Of a stretch of 34,123 bases of DNA, positions 8,374-16,460 are shown one piece after another. Under the pieces are notes generated by a model, which did no database searches, was not told the origin of the DNA, and saw only the letters and a list, made by a program, of their open reading frames with translations. Numbering within the stretch: position 1 is the stretch's first letter; every line of letters starts with the position of its first letter. The position numbers and the translations under genes were made by a program. Source of the DNA: Candidatus Zixiibacteriota bacterium (GTDB lineage Bacteria; Zixibacteria; MSB-5A5; UM-FILTER-46-8); the NCBI GenBank assembly GCA_014730175.1, contig WJIR01000037.1, positions 1 through 34,123 of the forward strand, written 5' to 3'.

Positions 8374-9141
8374 CTAATCCCGATCTATTAAGAGCGCTTT
8401 TTTACTTGCTTTTTTTGGCTCTTTGTGCAGCAATTTTATCGTCAAATATTTTAACTTGAAGATTGTTACAAAAAACTTTAGGATTTCCCATTTAGACAAT
8501 TTTGATTTCCCGAACTGGCGATCACGAAAAACAATCGGTATTTCCTTTACCTTGAAGCCGGCGGTTTCAACCCAGTATATCATTTCCTCCAAAAATGAAT
8601 ATCCATTACTTAAAATTTTCTCAACGTTAATCCTTTCCAGCACTTCACGACGATAAGCGCGATAACCGCTTGTCAAATCCTTGGTTTTGATACCGAGAAG
8701 TGCTTTGGATAACATCATCGCACCTTTGCTGCAGCACTTACGCCACAGACTCCACCCGATTACTTTGCCTTGCTCAACTCGTCGAGAGCCCACCACAACA
8801 TCGAAACCTTGCTTTACCTCTTCGAGCATTTCCGGTATCTTCACCGGGTTATGAGAAAAATCAGCATCCATTGAAATAACGACATCCGCATCTTTTTTCA
8901 AAGCATACCTGAAACCTTCTACATGCGCTCCTCCATAACCGGATTTCCGTTCGCGTTTTATAAGATGAAGCGAGGAGAAATGGCTCTGTAGCCTCACAAC
9001 TATTTCCGAAGTGCCATCGGGTGAATTATCATCAACTATGACAACATTCAATTCCGGCAAATTTAATGAATAAAGAGCACGGATCAACTTCTCTATATTG
9101 TGGCTTTCATTATATGTAGCTATTGATATGAAAAGTTTCAT
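8374..9141 (-). CDS. Family 2 glycosyltransferase, DPM1-like, copy 2
   Basis: Near-full-length paralog of 3648..4403 (MKLFISIATYNESHNIEKLIRALYSL...); SD AAGGGGGAAGTT-ATG. Confidence 0.92.
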   Translation of the reverse strand: MKLFISIATYNESHNIEKLIRALYSLNLPELNVVIVDDNSPDGTSEIVVRLQSHFSSLHLIKRERKSGYGGAHVEGFRYALKKDADVVISMDADFSHNPVKIPEMLEEVKQGFDVVVGSRRVEQGKVIGWSLWRKCCSKGAMMLSKALLGIKTKDLTSGYRAYRREVLERINVEKILSNGYSFLEEMIYWVETAGFKVKEIPIVFRDRQFGKSKLSKWEILKFFVTIFKLKYLTIKLLHKEPKKASKKALLIDRD

Positions 9142-9386
9142 AACTTCCCCCTTAAGAGATTAACCAAATAATATGAAAATACTGTAACAAATGGCGCAAT
9201 TATGAGTGAACATAATATACCCTTCGATGCCCATTCCATTGGATGCTTCTGTGAAACCAGTAGCTTTGTTACTACTATCTGTTATTTATGTTTGACTCAC
9301 CGTAATACCGATGAGTCTCTTATCTAAAATAGGCGCTCAAATGCCCCGGTTTTGGCTCGGTGTAAGAACCGGTTCTCTTGAAAAAG

Positions 9387-10967
9387 TTAGAAATATACGC
9401 CCAAATTACTCCAGTTTTCTTTTAAAGAAAGAATCGGGTCCGAACAAAGGAAAATCTTCTGTTTGACTGCATGCTCGCCGGTACTGACCAATTTTATATC
9501 ACCGTATATATCTTCTACGTGCTCCGTATCAATTCCCACAAAAATCGCAGTCTGACCGCCATTAATATTCCCCTTTCCCCAAAGGAAATAATTGTTATGT
9601 CTGCTGTAGACGGGGGGAAGCCCGTATTTATCACCGAACAGGTTTAAAGCGCTGGTTTCCGGATAATAATCCGCCAGAATAACACAGCTCTCTCGTTTCT
9701 CCGGAGTAAGTCCGTAATAGACTTCAGCAACCCTTTCGGCTAAAGTTTCCCACCCCCTCATATCCTTAATAATATACTTGGCTTCCGGCAGGTTACTATA
9801 ACCGATCAGGCGTATATAATTAATATACTGCCTCATATTATCCTCGGGGAAGACCGGCAAAAATGCGGGAGCTGTTATAATCCCGCCCAGTATCATCACG
9901 GTTATTATAGCTGGTTTTACCCATTTTGAATTCAATTTATTAATGAAGCTACCCAAGACCACCGCTCCGCCGGCGAAAATAAAGGGATAAATTGGAGACA
10001 TATAATATACCTTCGCTTTCGTGATAAAAAACACGGAAAAGCCTATAACATACACCCAACCGAATATGCGATAACGTCTTCCGCCGCCAAAAAAGAAAAA
10101 ATAAAGCCCCATCAAAAGAAGCGGGAAATTGAGCGGATGGTGATAGAGTACCTGTCCGATCAGATAGTAAACTGAATAGACGTTCAAACCTCCGCGGCGT
10201 GTTGGATCCATAAAGAACTGGAGACTTAAAAAGTCATTTTGAATCTGCCATATTATGAGCGGTAAACTAATTAATCCGCCAATTAATATCGATATATAGA
10301 ACCATTTATTTTTAAAAATATCGTATCTTCTTTCGATAAGCAGCCCTATTATCAACAAAATTATCAGAAAGACAATGCTTGCCTTATTTAATATGCCGAT
10401 CCCCAGGATAATACCTAAAACAATCCAATGGCGAGGTTGATTGTTCTCATAGATTTTAATGCACAAGTATATCACAAGGCTCCAGAACAAAAGCGAGAAT
10501 ACGTTGGGCGTCATCAGGTTGGATATACCAAGGAATGCCGGCGCTATTATAACCGCCAGAGCGGCTATGCCCTGAGCGAATTTATTCCCTCCCAGCTCCC
10601 GTGTAATTACGCCGGTTAGGAAGACCAACGTTGCCCCGGCAACTGCCGCTAACACGCGCAGTCCCGAGACTGAATCCCCGAATATGAAAACTGCCGCTTT
10701 TATTATAAATGCAATTAAAGGCTGGAAGTCTATATAACCGAATGCGAGACGTTCGCTGGCGACTTTGTAATAGAGTTCATCAGCAAAATACCCGAAGTTA
10801 TTACTGATCAACAGATGGATGAGCAATTTGCTCAATGCCAGAACTAAGAGTAGATCATTATGTTTAAACCAACTTTTAAATGAAGCAGGCATAATTTGAC
10901 CTGTGACCGGCTCGACTACTTCCCTTCCCTCATCCCCTGATGATCCTATGGTATCGCTACAACCCAA
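9387..10967 (-). CDS. GT39/ArnT-like multi-membrane glycosyltransferase
   Basis: YFADELYYKVASERLAFGYIDFQPLIAFI (ADE motif in the first loop), many hydrophobic helices. Annotated start is TTG overlapping the HD gene; an alternative ATG (MPASFKSW) lies at about 10892. Confidence 0.8.
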   Translation of the reverse strand: MGCSDTIGSSGDEGREVVEPVTGQIMPASFKSWFKHNDLLLVLALSKLLIHLLISNNFGYFADELYYKVASERLAFGYIDFQPLIAFIIKAAVFIFGDSVSGLRVLAAVAGATLVFLTGVITRELGGNKFAQGIAALAVIIAPAFLGISNLMTPNVFSLLFWSLVIYLCIKIYENNQPRHWIVLGIILGIGILNKASIVFLIILLIIGLLIERRYDIFKNKWFYISILIGGLISLPLIIWQIQNDFLSLQFFMDPTRRGGLNVYSVYYLIGQVLYHHPLNFPLLLMGLYFFFFGGGRRYRIFGWVYVIGFSVFFITKAKVYYMSPIYPFIFAGGAVVLGSFINKLNSKWVKPAIITVMILGGIITAPAFLPVFPEDNMRQYINYIRLIGYSNLPEAKYIIKDMRGWETLAERVAEVYYGLTPEKRESCVILADYYPETSALNLFGDKYGLPPVYSRHNNYFLWGKGNINGGQTAIFVGIDTEHVEDIYGDIKLVSTGEHAVKQKIFLCSDPILSLKENWSNLGVYF

Positions 10968-11502
10968 GTTCGTTGGAAATTCTCTGCATACCCTCGAGAC
11001 AAAGCCCCAGGAATTCCTCCAGATTTAGATTCAATCGTTCACACGTTAATATATCTTCTCTGCGGGCTCCCGCAGCGAATCTTTTTTCTTTGAACCTTCG
11101 CATTAAAAACTCAACATCCAGACCTTCCAGCTTCTTAGTAGGATGCATTAGCGCTGCTGCAACAATCAAGCCCGTTGTCGGATCTGTAGCATAAATCGCT
11201 TTTTCCATCTTAGTCTCCGGTTCAATCTGCCCGGCGTGGGCTTTGATACCGCGGATAATCGCCGGATCCAGTTCATATTCGGAGAGCCATTCTTCGGTTA
11301 CCAGAGTGTGCTTCTCAGGTTTTTTGACCGTCCTTTCATAATCAAGGTCGTGCAAAAGTCCGGTTAAACGCCAAAGTTGAACATCTTCGCTGAAATACTC
11401 AGCCAATCTACCCATAACCGCTTCCACCGCTAAGATATGTTTGCGAAGATTCTTATTTTTAATTTTGCTCTCTACTAACCGAAGAGCTTCGTCTCTATCC
11501 AT
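10957..11502 (-). CDS. HD-domain phosphohydrolase
   Basis: LTGLLHDLDYERTVKKPEKH HD motif, KAHAGQIEPET; SD GGAGAAATA-ATG. Confidence 0.8.
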   Translation of the reverse strand: MDRDEALRLVESKIKNKNLRKHILAVEAVMGRLAEYFSEDVQLWRLTGLLHDLDYERTVKKPEKHTLVTEEWLSEYELDPAIIRGIKAHAGQIEPETKMEKAIYATDPTTGLIVAAALMHPTKKLEGLDVEFLMRRFKEKRFAAGARREDILTCERLNLNLEEFLGLCLEGMQRISNELGL

Positions 11503-11607
11503 TATTTCTCCAGCATTACTATTATAATTAAAAGGATATCAATTATCAAGAAAAAACTGTAAAGTTTTTAACCTTTTTTGCCGTTTTGAATAATAGAAGG
11601 AGAAGAA

Positions 11608-11799
11608 GTGGATAAAAACAACAGAAATCTCAGCGGTGATAATCAGCTTTCCCCTACATATATTTTAAAACTCGATGAAGAGATAATATGGGAGGGAAAA
11701 GATCTGAAGACGCAATTAGAGAAAGAGATCACGAAACATCCCGGACGAGAACTTACTGTCGCCTGGAAAAAGAAAGAACGCGAGTTTTTGATTGTCTGA
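11608..11799 (+). CDS. Small hypothetical protein (DUF5678-like), first gene of a coupled pair
   Basis: GTG start with SD AAGGAGAAGAA; KLDEEIIWEGKDLKTQLEKEITKHPGRELTVAWKKKEREFLIV. Family assignment is from memory of the pattern. Confidence 0.6.
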   Translation: MDKNNRNLSGDNQLSPTYILKLDEEIIWEGKDLKTQLEKEITKHPGRELTVAWKKKEREFLIV

Positions 11800-12196
11800 G
11801 ATAAAATTCCGATATCAATTAGAGGATTCGAATATCTTTGCATCCATTAAACGCCCTCGAGTCTGCATGCATGTCTATTCCCGGGTGTTCAGGGAATGGA
11901 TAGCGATCGAGGATGTACTGGTGGATACCGGCGCGGACCTCTCCATATTACCGGTAACATTAGGCACAGTGCTGGTGGGCGATATCAAAAACAATCGTCG
12001 TTTCAAGATAACCGGCTTGGTGTCTCATACCTACATGTATCTCCACAATTTAAGCACAAAACTGAATGGTAAAGTAATCAAGGTGCTTTTTGCAATTGCT
12101 GACACCGATGACCTGCCGCCAACAATGGGGCGTAAGGGCGCATTGGATAAATTCGATGTCACCTTTCAAAAAGGAAGAACCATCACATTTAAGTAG
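11792..12196 (+). CDS. Retropepsin-like (clan AA) aspartic protease
   Basis: VLVDTGADLSILPVTLG active-site D-T-G-A motif; TTG start overlapping the upstream stop by 8 bp. Confidence 0.75.
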   Translation: MSEIKFRYQLEDSNIFASIKRPRVCMHVYSRVFREWIAIEDVLVDTGADLSILPVTLGTVLVGDIKNNRRFKITGLVSHTYMYLHNLSTKLNGKVIKVLFAIADTDDLPPTMGRKGALDKFDVTFQKGRTITFK

Positions 12197-12483
12197 TTTT
12201 AAATTCAATTCCGGAATAATTAGAAAATGAAGTAGAAAAATGTATGATAGAAAACTCAATGCAGGAAGCTTGATCTGTTTATATCTCGTAATGAAAGCTA
12301 CGGAGAAATCTCAAAAGGGAAATTCGCAACCTGGCATGGTAATTGTAGGTATATTAGATAGCGGGATGAACGATGTTTTCGGAATTTAGAATAATTGGGA
12401 TAAAAAGATGTGTAAAACTATGCACCTATTTATATTATGACACAATCGGCTCATTTTTGAATTACATTAAATGTAAAAATGAC

Positions 12484-12512
12484 TTGACTGAAGTGTTCAA
12501 CTGTGTTATTAT
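12484..12512 (+). promoter_or_regulatory. Sigma-70-type promoter for the M23 peptidase gene
   Basis: TTGACT-17 nt-TATTAT, 40 nt upstream of the ATG at 12553. Confidence 0.6.
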
Positions 12513-12552
12513 TGAACATGGTTATGTTGATTTATATTAATGGTTAATAAAG

Positions 12553-13470
12553 ATGAATAGAAACAAGATAACTCTGCTCTGCATCCCCGATCAGAATCAA
12601 AATATAAAGAGTATTACTGTATCCCGTTTTGGTATATTTTTTCTTTTATCAATGTTAGGGCTGCTATTTCTTCTCAGCGGGTGGTTCGGTTATGAGTATT
12701 TTCGGGAGAGGATGAAAATAGCCGAACTCGAAAGGCTCCAATCCAAAAACGAATTTCTCATTAACCGGCTGCATGAAATGGATTTGGCTTTAGAGCAAGT
12801 AAGGCTTCAGGTGGACAGGATTGTTGAAAAAGACAAAGATATAAGAATGGTCTTCGATATACCAGCCGTCGATCCGCAAACTCGTCAGCTCGGAACGGGC
12901 GGTACTTTCAAAGAGCAAATGATACCACTGAATACCAAACTTGCCACAAATCTTTCCGAGCTTCAAAACGAAATACAGACGGTTTTAAAAACTGTGCAAT
13001 TCGAAAACGCCTCATACGCTACAGTACTTGATGAACTTAACACCAAGAAATACCTTTTGGATCATACTCCCTCCATTAAACCTTGCGAAGGATATTACGC
13101 CAGCGGATTCGGATATCGCCCCGATCCGTTTACCGGAAAAACTCACCTGCACACCGGTCTGGATATTGCAGGTGAAAAGGGCACTCCGGTTTACGCAACC
13201 GCAGACGGGAAAGTTATCAATACCGGCTGGGCGGGGAGATTGGGCAGGATTATTACGATAGATCACGGTTGTGGATACAAAACTGTCTATGGTCATCTTG
13301 AGGATATTAACGTAAGGAGGGGGCAGGCGGTTAAACGCTGGCAGACTATCGGATTGATGGGATCATCCGGTCGCTCCACCGGTCCACATTTACATTACGA
13401 GGTACATAAAAACCGGAAAGCTCGCAATCCCTGGAAATATATCTTCTCCGAAGTTCCCAGACTGTATTAA
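12553..13470 (+). CDS. M23 family metallopeptidase (LytM/peptidoglycan endopeptidase) with N-terminal TM and coiled coil
   Basis: SGFGYRPDPFTGKTHLHTGLDIAGEKGTPVYATADGKV ... GRSTGPHLHYEVHKN. Confidence 0.93.
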   Translation: MNRNKITLLCIPDQNQNIKSITVSRFGIFFLLSMLGLLFLLSGWFGYEYFRERMKIAELERLQSKNEFLINRLHEMDLALEQVRLQVDRIVEKDKDIRMVFDIPAVDPQTRQLGTGGTFKEQMIPLNTKLATNLSELQNEIQTVLKTVQFENASYATVLDELNTKKYLLDHTPSIKPCEGYYASGFGYRPDPFTGKTHLHTGLDIAGEKGTPVYATADGKVINTGWAGRLGRIITIDHGCGYKTVYGHLEDINVRRGQAVKRWQTIGLMGSSGRSTGPHLHYEVHKNRKARNPWKYIFSEVPRLY

Positions 13471-13584
13471 ACATTTGCAGCTCTTACATATACTCCAACA
13501 CCATTCCGCAATCGCATATCGGCGCTTTCATAATCCACTTATTCTCTGATAATCACGATACTACTTTACATCCATTGCTACTAT

Positions 13585-13853
13585 CCCGGATAATTCATAA
13601 TGCCTGTTAATCTGTAGACTAAAGTTTACCACCTTGGGGCGAGGTCGTATATCTCGCGCAACGTAATATCTTAACATGCTCAACCCGTATGCGTCGAGCT
13701 AAATATGCTACCCTTTTTCTCCTTCGGGAGTTCAAAAGAGGCAGTTCATTTACAGATTGGAATTGAGGATTATAAAGAAACGCCGGAAGCGTAAGGTTTA
13801 CGCGCCTCCGGTGTGCTTCCGCTACCAATAACTAAATTTGTGAATAATATGGG
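13585..13853 (+). repeat. MITE-like intergenic repeat, copy C (longer variant)
   Basis: CCCGGATAATTCATAA ... AAATTTGTGAATAATATGGG ends; internal GCCGGAAGC...CTTCCGCTACC; flanks CTAT / CTAA (imperfect duplication). Confidence 0.65.
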
Positions 13854-13931
13854 CTAAATCGCTAAGCTCCAGATTTTACATCAAGCCATCGAATTTGTCT
13901 GATCGGCTTTTATGTCCATGTTTCAATCACG

Positions 13932-13966
13932 CAAAAAAAGGGCTGGGAAAAATTCCCAACCCTTTG
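13932..13966 (-). terminator. Intrinsic terminator of 13994..16048
   Basis: Minus strand AAAGGGTTGGGAATTTTTCCCAGCCCTTTTTTT. Confidence 0.85.
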
Positions 13967-13993
13967 ATAAAACGCCACGTATTGTATACGGTT

Positions 13994-16048
13994 TTATTTC
14001 AGCAATGTCATTCTCTTGGCGATAGTATGATCGCCGGCGTTTAATTTGTAGAAGTAAATACCGGTGCTGTAATCAGCCGCATTCCAATCCACAGTGTGGT
14101 AACCGGCTTCCTGCTTCTCATCTACTATCGTATCAATCAACTGCCCGGTAAGATTGTAGATAGATACTTGCACATGAGCATTCTCAGGTAACGCGTAAGT
14201 AATCTTGGTGGAAGCGTTGAACGGGTTCGGATAGCTCTGATAGAGAGCGTAATCCGTCGGAAGGGTGCCATCGTCGATATCATCCACACCAGATGTTAAA
14301 TCGAAGCTCCATACTGCTGACCAGTCACTCCAGAGGTAGCATGAGTAGGTCGCTACCCTCCAGTAGTAGGTCATAGGAGTCACTGGTGACCATGATGCGG
14401 TAGTTCCGGTAACTATCTCATCGAATTCAGGCGAGTTGAATTGATCCTCATCATCGACCTGAATTCTATACCAGTCGCCATTAGCAACCGCATTCCATTC
14501 GAACTCGACAGGAACATCCCAAACCAAACCGCCATTTTCGGGCGACGTCAATGTCGGAGGATCGACGGTAACCGGTGTCATCTCACCAAATGTTACCCAG
14601 GCGCGAATGTTAAGATCATTCTCCAAAATCACCCAATCATCGCTACCCACCTTGACCATACTACGGTCTCCGGTAACGCCATTACCGTCGGTGGTTGCTC
14701 GAGGCGGAGAGCCCGATATCAGCTCGAAACCGGCATAGAAGTTCTCGTAGCAGATATCGACAGCTTCGTTTAGTTCAATCGTTTGATAAATCGGCACGCC
14801 GTTTAAAGTGACCTGCTGGGGCGTCATTAAATCATCGCCGGGCATTCCGTCCGGTCCTGGAGCCCATAAATGGAGATAAACATCGCCAGCTCCCGACTGC
14901 GATGCAATATCCAGCGCGGTTACTGATAGATCGAAAGTCGGATTCTCGGTATTGGTAAACTTAACGGCGAATTTTGTGTTAGCCTCTGTATAATTGTTTA
15001 AAGTATACTCGGGATTGCTGTCATAGGAAAGAAGTTCCGGACCAGGTACGTAGTATCGTACATAAATCTGTATGTTTAAATTATGGTCTAATACCTCCCA
15101 GACTCCATCGCTGTGCGCCGCCTTGCTGCGATTCTCAACCGGGTCATCGTCATCTGTGGTCGCTTTGGGCGGTGAACCGTTTACCAGCTCATAGCCAACA
15201 TGGAAATCCTGAGCCCTGATATTTATTGGATCACCTGGAATAACATTCTCGTAGGTATAAAGTCCGCTCAGAGTCGTCTCCATAGGATCAATCAACTCCG
15301 TGCCGGGTTCGCCGCCATCGTCGCCCCATACATGAACCAGCACATCGCCATCGGCGGCGCCGCCGGTTGCAATCCTCATACCAAGTATCTCACACCATAA
15401 ATCAGGGTGGCGAGTGTTGGTGAATCTGACTGCAAACATATCCCCGGCTTCGGTGTAATCGTTAAGCAAATAGGAAGGATTCCCGTCATAGAAAATGGGC
15501 TCTTCCATCTGGGGTTCAAAGTACTCCACGTAAACACGGATAGCCAGGTCGTTGTTAATAACCGTCCAATCTCCGCTGGGTTCCATAACCATGCTGCGGT
15601 CTTCGGTGTTGCCGTCGCCATCGGACAGCGCATAAGGCGGGGCATCCTGCGTGAACTCGAAACCTGCATGGAAATCACCGCCCAAAACCTCAGCCGGAGT
15701 ATCCAGTGTTATGGTTTGATACTGGAGGTTGCCGAGCAGGTTATAGGTCATAGGGGTAATAATATCATCACCCGGCTCGCCGCCGTCATTTCTCCAGACA
15801 TGGATATCGATATCACCGGAACCCATGCCGCCAGCTATCTGAATAGCCATTACCGAACAGGCTTGCGCCGGTGTAAACCGTACAGCGAACTTGGTTCCGG
15901 CATCGGCATAATCATACAGAATGACGTTGGGACCGGAGTCATAAGCCAATCCTTCCCCGGCTCTTGCTTGAGGAATCGAAACGAGCATGCAGCTTAAAAG
16001 AAATAATAACGTAGCTGCAAGTGACAATGATTTTAACTTGTGTGTCAT
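13994..16048 (-). CDS. Secreted protein with three ~130-aa tandem repeats, a fibronectin-III-like segment and a type IX-like sorting tail
   Basis: Three blocks beginning YDSGPNVILYDYADAGTKFAVRFT / YDGNPSYLLNDYTEAGDMFAVRFT / YDSNPEYTLNNYTEANTKFAVKFT; C-terminus YPNPFNASTKITYALP...STGIYFYKLNAGDHTIAKRMTLLK; SD AAAGGAGTAACAC-ATG. Confidence 0.9.
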   Translation of the reverse strand: MTHKLKSLSLAATLLFLLSCMLVSIPQARAGEGLAYDSGPNVILYDYADAGTKFAVRFTPAQACSVMAIQIAGGMGSGDIDIHVWRNDGGEPGDDIITPMTYNLLGNLQYQTITLDTPAEVLGGDFHAGFEFTQDAPPYALSDGDGNTEDRSMVMEPSGDWTVINNDLAIRVYVEYFEPQMEEPIFYDGNPSYLLNDYTEAGDMFAVRFTNTRHPDLWCEILGMRIATGGAADGDVLVHVWGDDGGEPGTELIDPMETTLSGLYTYENVIPGDPINIRAQDFHVGYELVNGSPPKATTDDDDPVENRSKAAHSDGVWEVLDHNLNIQIYVRYYVPGPELLSYDSNPEYTLNNYTEANTKFAVKFTNTENPTFDLSVTALDIASQSGAGDVYLHLWAPGPDGMPGDDLMTPQQVTLNGVPIYQTIELNEAVDICYENFYAGFELISGSPPRATTDGNGVTGDRSMVKVGSDDWVILENDLNIRAWVTFGEMTPVTVDPPTLTSPENGGLVWDVPVEFEWNAVANGDWYRIQVDDEDQFNSPEFDEIVTGTTASWSPVTPMTYYWRVATYSCYLWSDWSAVWSFDLTSGVDDIDDGTLPTDYALYQSYPNPFNASTKITYALPENAHVQVSIYNLTGQLIDTIVDEKQEAGYHTVDWNAADYSTGIYFYKLNAGDHTIAKRMTLLK

Positions 16049-16400
16049 GTGTTACTCCTTTAATTTAGTTTAATAATGTAAATGAAAAATTCCCACTCAA
16101 AATTATAGTTCTTCTTCACCCCAGAGAGTTATCCTTTTCCCATAATGCAACCCTTCCTTGTCCGAAAGCCGTATCACCTTAAACATTAGTACCGCCATTT
16201 AGAGCAGTCGTTACCTCTAAATTGTTTTCCTAAACCTCACAATTAACATAATTACCCAAATATTGTCAAGAATATTTATCAAAGTTGGAAAAATTAATAG
16301 TCCCATATTTTTTAAAACATATAGTATCTGAACTATCTAAAAATACATTTATCGAGAATATGATGTTTCATAAATCTTCGGTATTACTCGAATTCAAAGA

Positions 16401-16440
16401 AAAAATAAAAAAACCCCCCGATACTAAAATACCGGAGGGC
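16401..16440 (-). terminator. Intrinsic terminator of 16461..19184
   Basis: Minus strand CCCTCCGGTA-ttttag-TATCGGGGGG then TTTTTTTATTTTTT. Confidence 0.85.
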
Positions 16441-16460
16441 ATTATCAAGAGGTAAGGAAG

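Noticed and set aside
13619-13828. 69-aa minus-strand ORF
   Set aside because: Falls inside MITE-like copy C; no SD or domain.
15407-15997. 196-aa plus-strand ORF opposite the three-repeat secreted protein
   Set aside because: Lies entirely antisense to a well-supported gene with SD and terminator; composition looks like a mirror of its repetitive codons.
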